Assembly: GCA_964473045.1 (NCBI GenBank)
Contig: CAYYMX010000030.1
Coordinates: 1-14,656 of the forward strand
Direction: 5' to 3'
Origin: CAYYMX01 sp964473045
Lineage (GTDB): Bacteria > Pseudomonadota > Alphaproteobacteria > Methylaequorales > Methylaequoraceae
DNA: 14,656 nt
Below the pieces are notes generated by a model. That model was given only the letters and a program-made list of their open reading frames with translations. It ran no database searches and had not been told where the DNA came from. This document shows positions 6,732 to 14,051 of this stretch, one piece after another. Position 1 is the stretch's first letter, and each line of letters opens with the position of its first letter. The position numbers and the translations under genes are program-made.

Positions 6732-7298
6732 TCAATCTTTAGCTTTTTCAACATATTCTAAGTTTTCAGAATTTAAGATTACTTTATCCCCAATCTTTAC
6801 GTGTTGAGGGACCAAAATTTTAATTTCATTGGTTGTTGTTGCATTTTTAAATGATGAAGATGCAGTTTGACCTTTAACTACAGCATCAGCGTCTTTAACT
6901 TCAACTTTAATTTGTTTTGGTAAATGTAAATTTATAATTTCATCACCGATAATCTCTGCTGTTAGATGCATTCCATCTTCTAATAGTTTTACTTTTTCTC
7001 CCACAATTGATTTATTAACGGAAAATTGTTCAAAGTTTTCATTGTTCATCAACATAATTTGATCATTTTCTATATATAAGAAAGTTGCTAACAATTCATT
7101 TACAGCAATTTTTTCAACATCATCTGATGTTCTCCATCTTTCATTAACTTTTGAGCCAGACTTTAGATCTCTCATTTCAACCTGAATGTATGCACCGCCC
7201 TTTCCAGGTTTAATTATGTTTGTATTCAAAACTTGTAATAGTTTGTTATTATGTCTTAGAACATGACCAACTTTAAGTAAGTTTGCATTAATTTTCAT
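6732..7298 (-). CDS. efp: Translation elongation factor P
   Basis: EF-P binds between the P and E sites of the ribosome and rescues stalling at consecutive prolines. The 188-residue length is standard. The KOW-like N-terminal domain starts MKINANLLKVGHVL and carries the loop lysine in KPGKGGAYIQVEMRD (K33), the residue that is modified in many bacteria. The two OB domains follow, with LLEDGMHLTAEIIGDEI and the terminal KVEVKDADAVVKGQTASSS block that is diagnostic of EF-P. No modification enzyme is encoded in the window. The ATG overlaps the thiE stop by ATGA, indicating coupled translation. Adjacent efp and IMPase genes are common in alphaproteobacteria. Confidence 0.97.
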   Translation of the reverse strand: MKINANLLKVGHVLRHNNKLLQVLNTNIIKPGKGGAYIQVEMRDLKSGSKVNERWRTSDDVEKIAVNELLATFLYIENDQIMLMNNENFEQFSVNKSIVGEKVKLLEDGMHLTAEIIGDEIINLHLPKQIKVEVKDADAVVKGQTASSSFKNATTTNEIKILVPQHVKIGDKVILNSENLEYVEKAKD

Positions 7299-7936
7299 AT
7301 TATTTTTCCCTTTTGTAAATTTAATTTCTTTTTAAATAATTTTGCTGATTCAATTGGCCCTTTGTCAAAATCCCATAAACTACTTATAATTGCAATATGA
7401 TTGGGTCTAATTTTTTCTAAATCTAAAAGGTTTTTATGATTTATTCCTCCAATTAGAGTGAAAGGTAGAGAAATCTCATTTTTTTTTTTAATTAATTCTT
7501 CAAGAATAATTTTTTTCTTTTTTTTACTAGGTGACTTAAAAATTGGCCCAAAAGCAACATAACTAGCCCCTTCTTTTTTTGCAATGTTTGATAATTTTGT
7601 TGAATCTCCACATGAAACTCCAATGCAAAACTTTTTACCAAATACTTTTCTTGCATCACTACATTTCTTGTCTTTTTGTCCAAGATGTATGCCATCAAAG
7701 TCAAACTTTTTTGCTATTTCAAAGTCATTATTAATAATTAATTTAATTTTTTTTTTTTCACAAATCTGTTTTATTTCCTGAAAATATTTTTTCACAAAGT
7801 TTTTTCTCTTTTCTATTGATTGACTTTTAGGTCGAAATTGAAAAAAGTCGATCTTTATGATGTCAGAAATTGAATCCAGATTTGTTGGATTAAAATTGTT
7901 ATTTTCATTTGGAGGTGATATCACGTAAAAATTCAT
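7295..7936 (-). CDS. thiE: Thiamine phosphate synthase (ThiE family)
   Basis: ThiE joins the pyrimidine and thiazole phosphates to make thiamine phosphate in a cytoplasmic TIM barrel. Over 213 residues the expected markers appear in order: FYVISPP at the first strand, QFRPK (33-37) in the place of QLRxK, LIINND (66-71), GIHLGQKD (82-89), CIGVSC (104-109), VAFGPIFKSPSK (127-138) and LIGGI (161-165). The last two form the phosphate/pyrophosphate sites. Surface loops are unusually lysine-rich, in keeping with the AT-rich coding. The gene sits in the alphaproteobacterial gap-to-efp neighbourhood rather than with other thi genes. Members there are sometimes diverged ThiE-like paralogs, so the exact substrate is a little less certain than the fold. 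Confidence 0.88.
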   Translation of the reverse strand: MNFYVISPPNENNNFNPTNLDSISDIIKIDFFQFRPKSQSIEKRKNFVKKYFQEIKQICEKKKIKLIINNDFEIAKKFDFDGIHLGQKDKKCSDARKVFGKKFCIGVSCGDSTKLSNIAKKEGASYVAFGPIFKSPSKKKKKIILEELIKKKNEISLPFTLIGGINHKNLLDLEKIRPNHIAIISSLWDFDKGPIESAKLFKKKLNLQKGKII

Positions 7937-7954
7937 GGAAAATTAATTTTTTAG

Positions 7955-8326
7955 TTAACCCATTTTTTTTTCAAAAAAATAATTGAAACTTTCACTAATA
8001 TAGATTTTCGTTTTTTTTTTCTTAGCTATTGAAAAAATCTTTTCTGAAATTCTTTTGTCTAAAGTTTTGCTGATTGCAATATTGTCAATACCTAAGTTTA
8101 TAGATGAAAGAGTTAAACCCACGTTATCAAAAGTTTCTACAATAAATATTATTTTTTTGCTTTTCAACTTTTCACTTAGACCCTTTGAATAATCAGGGCC
8201 TTGCCATAGTAAATCCTTGAATGAATGCAAAATATTGATTTTTTTTTCTTCCCAAAATTTTTTTTTTATTTCTTTAGCTTCTCGGAGATTAGAAACTGTA
8301 AAAGTCAAATTGTTATAAATATTCAT
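7955..8326 (-). CDS. Uncharacterised 123-residue alpha/beta protein between gap and thiE
   Basis: I cannot name this gene. It encodes 123 residues with no signal peptide or membrane helix. The pattern suggests alternating strands and helices: LTFTVSN, INILHSF, then IIFIVETFDNVGLTLSSINLGIDNIAIS, then TKIYISES. The central section looks like two consecutive beta-alpha units as in a TIM-barrel or Rossmann fragment. From memory, a similarly sized GC-rich counterpart with an AGxxW/F motif and a DCxDxxGxALxALRxG motif lies between glycolytic genes and thiE in some Rhodospirillales; GPDYSKGL and ETFDNVGLTLSSINLG here could correspond. The ATG shares one base with the gap stop (TAATG), and 18 bases separate it from thiE, so it belongs to the operon. 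Function unknown. Confidence 0.75.
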   Translation of the reverse strand: MNIYNNLTFTVSNLREAKEIKKKFWEEKKINILHSFKDLLWQGPDYSKGLSEKLKSKKIIFIVETFDNVGLTLSSINLGIDNIAISKTLDKRISEKIFSIAKKKKTKIYISESFNYFFEKKMG

Positions 8327-9324
8327 TAAAAAAGTTTTAAAGCAACATCAATAAGTCTATTAGAAAACCCCCATTCATTATCATACCAAGAAAGAATTCT
8401 GCAAAACTTTTTGTTAACAACTTTTAATTCTGATAGATCTACTATAGAACTGTGAGGGTTATGGTTAAAGTCTGCAGAAACTAAAGGTAGACTAATTGTT
8501 TGGATTATATTTTTAAACTCATTTTTTTCAGCTTCTTCCAATATTAACTTTATCTCTTCTTCATTTGTATTTTTCTGAGACAAAAACTTGAAATCTATTA
8601 GGGAAACATTTGCCGTAGGAACTCGTATAGCGCTACCATCAATTTTTCCGCGCAAGTTTGGCAAGACTTCGCCAACAGCTCTGGCAGCACCGGTTGATGT
8701 TGGAATCATTGATATCAAAGAATTTCTTGCCCTTCTTAGGTCTTTGTGAAGAGTATCAATTGTATTCTGATCTCCAGTGACAGCATGAATAGTTGTCATA
8801 TATCCCGACTCAATACCTAAGTTTTTATCTAATAAAAAAGCCAGTGGAGCTAAGCAATTTGTAGTACATGATCCATTGGAAATTATTTTATGGTTTGGCT
8901 TAATATCATTGTGATTAACCCCGTAAACAACAGTGAAATCAGAATTTTTTCCAGGTGCAGAAATTAGTACTTTTTTTGACCCTGCTCGAAGATGCATGTT
9001 TGCGTCTTCTTTGTTTGTGAATCTACCAGTTGATTCAATTACCAGATCAATATCTAATTTTTTCCAAGGAAGATTTGATGGGTTTGATTCTTTCAAAAAA
9101 AGTATTTTTTGGTTTTTAACTAGTAAAGAATTTTTATTATTCTTCAACTCGTAATCAATTGGTCCATGAACCGAATCAAATTTAAATAAATGAAGATTTG
9201 TTTGTAATTCTCCAAGATCATTTATAGCAATTACTTTGATGTCTTCTGAATTTTTGCCGAGAATGGATCTTAATGTTAGTCTACCAATTCTTCCAAAACC
9301 GTTTATTGCAACTTTAATTGTCAT
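8326..9324 (-). CDS. gap: Glyceraldehyde-3-phosphate dehydrogenase, type I
   Basis: GAPDH oxidatively phosphorylates glyceraldehyde-3-phosphate to 1,3-bisphosphoglycerate. The 332 residues carry INGFGRIGRL (dinucleotide fold), AINDL with Asp36 at the end of the second strand (as in NAD-preferring enzymes), the active-site SNGSCTTNCLAP with catalytic Cys153 (the common NAS triplet reads NGS), His180 in TTIHAVTGDQ, PTSTGAARAVGEVLP, and the C-terminal WYDNEWGFSNRL. It is the first gene of the long minus-strand run and diverges from the zapA-side operon across a 79-base gap. The usual alphaproteobacterial neighbours tkt, pgk and fba are absent here. Erythrose-4-phosphate dehydrogenase is an alternative reading of the family, but nothing specific favours it. 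Confidence 0.97.
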   Translation of the reverse strand: MTIKVAINGFGRIGRLTLRSILGKNSEDIKVIAINDLGELQTNLHLFKFDSVHGPIDYELKNNKNSLLVKNQKILFLKESNPSNLPWKKLDIDLVIESTGRFTNKEDANMHLRAGSKKVLISAPGKNSDFTVVYGVNHNDIKPNHKIISNGSCTTNCLAPLAFLLDKNLGIESGYMTTIHAVTGDQNTIDTLHKDLRRARNSLISMIPTSTGAARAVGEVLPNLRGKIDGSAIRVPTANVSLIDFKFLSQKNTNEEEIKLILEEAEKNEFKNIIQTISLPLVSADFNHNPHSSIVDLSELKVVNKKFCRILSWYDNEWGFSNRLIDVALKLF

Positions 9325-9403
9325 TTTGCATAATTTTATAGTTATTGATTAATGAATTATTATAATAATGTAAAGTTGTAACATAATATTTAAAGTAAAT
9401 AAA
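9325..9403. promoter_or_regulatory. Divergent intergenic region with a 14-bp palindrome
   Basis: This is the largest gene-free gap in the window, between divergent gap and the 53-residue gene. It holds a perfect 14-base palindrome, ATTATTATAATAAT, at 9356-9369. It supplies TATAAT on both strands (plus 9361-9366, minus 9364-9359) at 43 and 40 bases from the respective start codons. Good -35 boxes at 16-18 bases are not seen on either strand. It is plausibly a shared bidirectional core promoter, but palindromes of A and T are common in such DNA. Confidence 0.35.
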
Positions 9404-9565
9404 ATGAGTGAAGAAAAAACTCGCAGAATATTAGAAAGAATCAAGAAATTAACTAAAAAAGTTCAAAATGTAAAAAACAATGGAAATAATAATTTGAATA
9501 CTGAACTTCTAGAAAAAGTTTGTAAAACTCTTGAAAAAGTAATTTTGTACTTAAAAAATAAATAA
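9404..9565 (+). CDS. Small helical protein in the DUF4164 position upstream of zapA
   Basis: This is a 53-residue open frame reading MSEEKTRRILERIKKLTKK at the start and LEKVCKTLEKVILYLKNK at the end. It is two predicted amphipathic helices joined by a Gly/Asn turn (NNGNNN, residues 25-30). It is followed five bases later by zapA. Alphaproteobacteria commonly carry a small coiled-coil gene (DUF4164) at exactly this place, which makes a real gene likely; the sequence itself is too short and diverged to prove membership. The TATAAT at 9361-9366 lies 43 bases upstream. Function unknown, perhaps linked to ZapA or division. Confidence 0.65.
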   Translation: MSEEKTRRILERIKKLTKKVQNVKNNGNNNLNTELLEKVCKTLEKVILYLKNK

Positions 9566-9570
9566 AAGCC

Positions 9571-9870
9571 ATGCCTCTTCTAACACTTACAATTGATAAG
9601 AGCAATTACACAATTGAATGTGAGGAAGGAGAAGAAACTCTTCTTCGTGAAGCAGAAAAAATTATTAACAAAAAAATAAGTGAATTGGGAGAAACTTCAA
9701 GCCTTACAAAAACAAAAAAATTTTTGATGATTTCTCTTTTATTAGCAAGTGAGTTAAGTTCAAAACAAAAGAAAACAGAATCATCAATCCAGCTTGAAAA
9801 AATTGAGAAAGAACTGGAAATCTTAGAAGGATTAATTGGCAAGGGTTTTAATGTTAAAAAAAGAAATTAG
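9571..9870 (+). CDS. zapA: Cell division protein ZapA
   Basis: ZapA binds FtsZ and stabilises protofilament bundles in the Z-ring. The 99 residues show the compact N-terminal strand pair (LLTLTIDKSNYTIECEEGEE), helix LLREAEKIINKKISELG, the hydrophobic helix KKFLMISLLLASELSS, and a C-terminal coiled coil (IQLEKIEKELEILEGLIG), matching alphaproteobacterial ZapA. Order relative to its neighbours is conserved. The last 20 bases overlap ygfA, so no room is left for the 6S RNA gene that often separates zapA from ygfA. Confidence 0.85.
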   Translation: MPLLTLTIDKSNYTIECEEGEETLLREAEKIINKKISELGETSSLTKTKKFLMISLLLASELSSKQKKTESSIQLEKIEKELEILEGLIGKGFNVKKRN

Positions 9871-10393
9871 AAAAATATACCTGAAGAAAAGACAATCTGT
9901 CATCAATCGGAAAGAAAAAGAGAAAAAAATAATAAATAAAATTAAGTCACTGGATTTAAACAAAAAACTTGTTCTTTCAGGATACTATCCGTCTGGCTCT
10001 GAGGTTGATATTTTGCCTTTGTTGAAATTTTTATTTTTAAAAAACCATTCAATTTGTCTTCCATTTATTTTGAAAACTAATTTTTATCTGATCTTTAAAG
10101 AATGGACAACTAATTGTAATTTAATTGATGGAAGATTTAAAATCATGGTTCCTGACAATGAAACTATTTTAATCCCTTCATTGCTTTTAGTGCCTTTGTT
10201 GGCATTTGACATTAAAAGAAACCGTCTTGGATATGGGGGGGGGTACTATGATAGAACCATTAAACACTTGGGGAAAAAAAAAATTTTGACTATAGGTGTG
10301 GCTTTTGATGAACAAGAAATTGAAAAAGTTCCAACAATGCAATACGATGAGAAACTTGATTTAATAGTAACTCAAACCAGGGTTATAAAATGA
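9851..10393 (+). CDS. ygfA: 5-formyltetrahydrofolate cyclo-ligase
   Basis: This enzyme uses ATP to convert 5-formyl-THF to 5,10-methenyl-THF, returning a storage or inhibitory folate to one-carbon metabolism. ATG at 9851 gives 180 residues; the in-frame TTG at 9836 adds only five unsupported residues, and AAGGG just upstream of the ATG is a plausible ribosome site. The N-terminus MLKKEIRKIYLKKRQSV fits the Lys/Arg-rich ATP-binding start. The family signature NRLGYGGGYYDRT is at 124-136, followed by TIGVAFDEQEI and the DEKLDLIVTQT ending. The glycine triplet is encoded by nine consecutive G (10235-10243), a striking homopolymer in this AT-rich DNA. It overlaps zapA by 20 bases and the next gene by four (ATGA). 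Confidence 0.93.
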   Translation: MLKKEIRKIYLKKRQSVINRKEKEKKIINKIKSLDLNKKLVLSGYYPSGSEVDILPLLKFLFLKNHSICLPFILKTNFYLIFKEWTTNCNLIDGRFKIMVPDNETILIPSLLLVPLLAFDIKRNRLGYGGGYYDRTIKHLGKKKILTIGVAFDEQEIEKVPTMQYDEKLDLIVTQTRVIK

Positions 10394-11217
10394 AAATTCT
10401 TATTTGCGGAGATATTGTTGGCAGATCTGGAAGAGATGTAGTTGAAAGAGAACTTCCTGAAATAAGAAAGAGCAAAAAGATTGATTTTGTTGTGATTAAT
10501 GGTGAGAACGCTGCTAATGGCTTTGGAATTACAAGAAAAATTTGTGAAAAACTGTATTCAATTGGAGTAGATGTAATAACTTCAGGAAATCATATTTGGG
10601 ATCAAAAAGAAATAAGTGAATATATAGATAATGATAAAAGACTTCTTCGACCATGCAATTATCCCGAGAACTGCCCGGGTAGCGGATATGGAGCATACAA
10701 GACAAAAAATGGAGTGATTGTTGTAGTTATTAATGTTATGTGCACGTTGTTTATGGAACCACTTAAGAGTCCATTTCATTCTGTGAATAGTATCCTTGAA
10801 GATATAAAACTTAAATATGGAAAATGTATTGTTCTTGTTGATGTTCACGGTGAATCTACTTCTGAAAAAATGGCTATGGGACATTTTCTTGATGGAAATG
10901 TTACTGCCATTTTTGGAACCCACACTCATATTCCCACTGCTGACTTGCAAGTACTGGAGAAAGGAAGTTTTTATCAAACTGATTTGGGAATGTGTGGAGA
11001 CTACAATTCAGTTATTGGAATGAGAAAAGAAAACTCAATACTAAGATTTACCCATAAACACATAAAAACAAAATTAGAAACTGCAAATGGAGAAGGAACA
11101 TTATGTGGTATCATTATAGAAGTTGATAATTTTACACTAACAATCAAAAATTTTGATCAGGTTATTGTAGGTGGAAAACTTAATAGAAAAAAAAATGGCA
11201 GGTCATTCGAAATTTAA
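10390..11217 (+). CDS. TIGR00282 metallophosphoesterase (YmdB-like)
   Basis: This is a 275-residue cytoplasmic phosphoesterase of the family whose Bacillus member YmdB hydrolyses 2',3'-cyclic nucleotides; the alphaproteobacterial role is not settled. Likely metal ligands are all visible: D8 (CGDIVGRSGR), E39 and N40 (INGENAANG), N67 and H68 (TSGNHIWD), H153 (VDVHGE), and H178 and H180 (GTHTHIPTAD). YQTDLGMCGDYNSVIGM follows in the usual place. The length is normal. It is coupled to ygfA by an ATGA overlap and overlaps yebC by 23 bases. The ygfA/TIGR00282/yebC order is common in alphaproteobacteria. Confidence 0.92.
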   Translation: MKILICGDIVGRSGRDVVERELPEIRKSKKIDFVVINGENAANGFGITRKICEKLYSIGVDVITSGNHIWDQKEISEYIDNDKRLLRPCNYPENCPGSGYGAYKTKNGVIVVVINVMCTLFMEPLKSPFHSVNSILEDIKLKYGKCIVLVDVHGESTSEKMAMGHFLDGNVTAIFGTHTHIPTADLQVLEKGSFYQTDLGMCGDYNSVIGMRKENSILRFTHKHIKTKLETANGEGTLCGIIIEVDNFTLTIKNFDQVIVGGKLNRKKNGRSFEI

Positions 11218-11944
11218 AAATATAATGCACCGAAAAGGTGCTCAAGATAAGAAAAGAGCGAAACTTTTTTCTAGGTTAATAAGAGAAATATCTGTGGCTG
11301 CTAAGTTAGGTGGTGGAGATCCTGACTCAAACCCAAGGCTTAGAACAGCTGTAAATAACGCTCTTTCATCAAATATGGCAAAAGATAATATAGAAAGAGC
11401 TATTAAAAAAAATTCAAACTTGAATGACAATTCTAATTTTGAAGAAATTATTTATGAAGGTTTTGCTCCGGCTGGTGTTGCAGTAATTGTTGAATCATTG
11501 ACTGATAATAGAAATAGAAGTGCTTCAGATATAAGATCAACTTTTTCTAAGTTTAATGGTAATTTAGGAATCAATGGATGTGTGAAACATAGTTTTAATA
11601 GAGTTGGAGTAATTTCCTATGCAAACGAAATTTCTTCTTTTGAAGATTTTTTTGAATTTTGTTTGTCTACAGATGTCATGGATGTAGAAGAGAACGAAAA
11701 ATCATTCGATGTAATTACTAGCCTTGAAAGTTATCACAAAGTTTTAGGAACTTTAGAAAAAAAATACTCTGTTGCTAAATTTTCAAGATTTGAATGGAAA
11801 CCATTAAATTTTGTTGAAGTAAGAGATGAAGATGATGCGAAAAATCTGTTTAAACTTTTAGAAAAACTTGAAGAGTTGGATGATGTTCAGAATATTGCAT
11901 CAAATTTCAATGTGAGTGACTTGCTTATGGAAAAAATAATTTGA
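11195..11944 (+). CDS. yebC: YebC/PmpR family transcriptional regulator or translation factor
   Basis: This 249-residue member of the YebC family is DNA-binding in several species; relatives have been linked to translation of difficult peptides. The start is fixed at ATG 11195 by the nearly invariant MAGHSKFKNIMHRKGAQDKK; an upstream in-frame TTG at 11171 is rejected. Other markers are RLIREISVAAKLGGGDPDSN, IERAIKK, YEGFAPAGVAVIVESLTDN and the final EELDDVQNIASNF. Its first 23 bases lie within the preceding gene. Its stop overlaps the ruvC start (TTGA). Placement just before ruvC is the usual arrangement, and the length is standard. Confidence 0.96.
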   Translation: MAGHSKFKNIMHRKGAQDKKRAKLFSRLIREISVAAKLGGGDPDSNPRLRTAVNNALSSNMAKDNIERAIKKNSNLNDNSNFEEIIYEGFAPAGVAVIVESLTDNRNRSASDIRSTFSKFNGNLGINGCVKHSFNRVGVISYANEISSFEDFFEFCLSTDVMDVEENEKSFDVITSLESYHKVLGTLEKKYSVAKFSRFEWKPLNFVEVRDEDDAKNLFKLLEKLEELDDVQNIASNFNVSDLLMEKII

Positions 11945-12444
11945 TCAAATCAAAAAATATAATTCTTGGGGTTGACCCTGGATTAAATAAAACTGGATGG
12001 GGTGTTATTGAAAATTTTAATTCTTTTGATAAGCATATAGATCACGGAGTTATTTTTACTGAAAAAAAAGTTGATTTAGGTTCAAGACTAAATACTATTT
12101 ATGAAAAATTGACAATGGTTGTAAAAAAGTATTGCCCAAAATATTTAGCTGTTGAAAAGATTTTTTCAAACATGAATCCAGACTCAACACTAAAATTAGG
12201 AAAGGCTAGGGGAATAATATTTTTAGTTGCATCTCAGAATGGTTTGAAAATCAATGAATATTCTCCAAATACTGTAAAAAAAAACCTAGTTGGTTATGGA
12301 CATGCTGATAAAAATCAAATAATTAAAATGTTATGCAGAATTTACCCGAATCTTAATATTGATAGTGAAGATGCTGCAGATGCTTTAGCTGTAGCTATTT
12401 GTCACTCTATGCAAAAAAAATCTAAATTAAATTCAATGGTGTAA
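11941..12444 (+). CDS. ruvC: Holliday junction resolvase RuvC
   Basis: RuvC cuts Holliday junctions symmetrically in recombinational repair, working with RuvAB. The four catalytic acids are present: D12 (ILGVDPGLNKTGWG), E72 (LAVEKIF), D144 and D147 (SEDAADALAVAICH). The GLGKARG-type segment is seen as LKLGKARG. At 167 residues the length is normal. The only sensible start is TTG at 11941, which overlaps the yebC stop as TTGA; no ATG precedes the first catalytic strand. The weak start codon and overlap suggest expression coupled to yebC translation. It is five bases from ruvA. Confidence 0.96.
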   Translation: MIKSKNIILGVDPGLNKTGWGVIENFNSFDKHIDHGVIFTEKKVDLGSRLNTIYEKLTMVVKKYCPKYLAVEKIFSNMNPDSTLKLGKARGIIFLVASQNGLKINEYSPNTVKKNLVGYGHADKNQIIKMLCRIYPNLNIDSEDAADALAVAICHSMQKKSKLNSMV

Positions 12445-12449
12445 AGTTT

Positions 12450-13058
12450 ATGATTGTAAAATTAAGAGGAAAAATAGATTTTTTTAATAATGAAGCAGTT
12501 GATATAGATGTTCATGGCATAGTTTATAGAGTCTTTATTTCTGAGAAAAACTCTAAACTTATTGGTGAGATCGGTGAATATACTGTTTTACACATTTATG
12601 AACTATTAAAGGAAGATTCAAGATTATTATTTGGTTTTAAAGATGTTTCTGAGAGAGAAATTTTTGAGGATTTATTAACAGTTCAAGGTGTAGGTGGTAA
12701 AATGGCTCTTAATGTAATGTCAAAACTAGAACTAAATGAAATTTCAGAATCCATTTTGAATAATGATTCAAAAAAGTTTACTCAAATTTCTGGGGTAGGC
12801 AACAAATTATCATTAAGAATTGTCAACGAACTTAAGGAAAAAATGAAAAAAAGGTCAATTATACAACCAGCAATTAAGACATACCAAAAAAGTGATTTGT
12901 TTGGAGATTTGGTATCTTGTCTGGAAAACCTAGGTTTTCCAAATAAGATTTCTGAAAATACTGCAGATGCAGTGTTAAATAATTATAGTGAAAAAAAATT
13001 AGAAGATTTAATTCCACTTGCTCTAAAACATTTATCTAAACCACAAACCAAAATATGA
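12450..13058 (+). CDS. ruvA: Holliday junction branch-migration protein RuvA
   Basis: RuvA tetramers hold the four-way junction and load the RuvB motors. The 202 residues show the OB-fold domain I (MIVKLRGKIDFFNNEAVDID, then HIYELLKEDSRLLFGF), two helix-hairpin-helix motifs in domain II (LLTVQGVGGKMALNVMSKL at 76-93; ISGVGNKLSLRIVNELKEK at 113-131), a variable linker, and the RuvB-contacting domain III from about residue 150 (LVSCLENLGF). ATG at 12450 is five bases after ruvC. The stop overlaps ruvB by ATGA. Full length and ordinary. Confidence 0.96.
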   Translation: MIVKLRGKIDFFNNEAVDIDVHGIVYRVFISEKNSKLIGEIGEYTVLHIYELLKEDSRLLFGFKDVSEREIFEDLLTVQGVGGKMALNVMSKLELNEISESILNNDSKKFTQISGVGNKLSLRIVNELKEKMKKRSIIQPAIKTYQKSDLFGDLVSCLENLGFPNKISENTADAVLNNYSEKKLEDLIPLALKHLSKPQTKI

Positions 13059-14050
13059 ATGAAAAAAATCCAAATAGGAATATAGATCCCTCAGAAAGAA
13101 AAGAAGATAAAAGATTTAGTTTGAGGCCAAAAAAATTAATTGAATTTATAGGTCAAAGTACGATAAAATCAAATCTCGACACTTTTATAAAATCTTCAAA
13201 AAAAAGAAGCTCTCATTTAGATCACATAATTTTATATGGTCCACCTGGGTTAGGAAAAACTACATTGGCCCACATTATTTCAAGTGAAAAAAATGTTAAT
13301 ATTCATCCGACATCTGGCCCAGCCTTTACAAAAAAGGGTGATTTGGTTACTTTGTTAAGTAATCTTTCTTCTGGTGATATACTGTTTATTGATGAAATTC
13401 ATAGACTACCCCCAATAGTAGAAGAAACATTATATCCAGCTATGGAAGATTTTAAATGTGATTATATTATTGGTTCAGGTCCATCAGCTAGAGTAATGCA
13501 AATTTCAATAGAAAACTTTACACTTATTGGCGCAACAACTAGATTGGGATTATTATCTAGGCCATTAAGAGATAGATTTGGAATTCCACTCCAATTAAGT
13601 TTTTATGAACCAAATGACATAAAAAAAGTTTTAGAACTGAACGCTCATAAATTGAAAATCTCTATTGATCAAAGAGCCTGCCTTGAAATTGCAAATAGGT
13701 CTAGAGGAACTCCAAGAATAGCAATTAGATTATTAAAAAGAATAATTGATTTTTCAGTTGTTTTGGATTCTAAATTTATAAGTTTTGATTTAGTTATTGA
13801 TTCATTAAAGAAAATGAGGATTGATTTTGAGGGTTTAGATGATATGGATAGAAAATATATGCAATGTATTGCTAGAAATTATGATGGTGGACCTGTAGGT
13901 ATTGAAACATTAAGTGCAGCCTTGCTTGAACAAAAAGATATAATTGAAGATGTAATAGAGCCATATTTGATGCAAAGAGGATTGGTTCAAAGGACGGCTA
14001 GGGGAAGAGTTTTATCAAAAAAAGGTTTTGAACATCTTGAAATATCTTAG
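13055..14050 (+). CDS. ruvB: Holliday junction branch-migration helicase RuvB
   Basis: RuvB is the AAA+ ring motor that pulls DNA through the RuvA-bound junction. In its 331 residues are SLRPKKLIEFIGQ, Walker A GPPGLGKT (62-69), Walker B DILFIDEIHR (108-117), sensor 1 GATTR (159-163), the arginine-finger region SRPLRDRFG (168-176), sensor 2 GTPRIA in the lid domain, and the C-terminal winged-helix ending EPYLMQRGLVQRTARGR. All catalytic elements appear intact and the length is normal. It is coupled to ruvA by an ATGA overlap and is followed at one base by ybgC. Confidence 0.97.
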   Translation: MNEKNPNRNIDPSERKEDKRFSLRPKKLIEFIGQSTIKSNLDTFIKSSKKRSSHLDHIILYGPPGLGKTTLAHIISSEKNVNIHPTSGPAFTKKGDLVTLLSNLSSGDILFIDEIHRLPPIVEETLYPAMEDFKCDYIIGSGPSARVMQISIENFTLIGATTRLGLLSRPLRDRFGIPLQLSFYEPNDIKKVLELNAHKLKISIDQRACLEIANRSRGTPRIAIRLLKRIIDFSVVLDSKFISFDLVIDSLKKMRIDFEGLDDMDRKYMQCIARNYDGGPVGIETLSAALLEQKDIIEDVIEPYLMQRGLVQRTARGRVLSKKGFEHLEIS

Positions 14051-14051
14051 A

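Noticed and set aside
7492..7704. Minus-strand 70-residue frame within thiE
   Set aside because: Out-of-frame shadow of thiE, whose own frame carries all ThiE motifs without interruption.
10582..10977. 131-residue minus-strand frame opposite the TIGR00282 phosphoesterase
   Set aside because: Antisense to a gene with complete metal-binding motifs; no start context or motif of its own.
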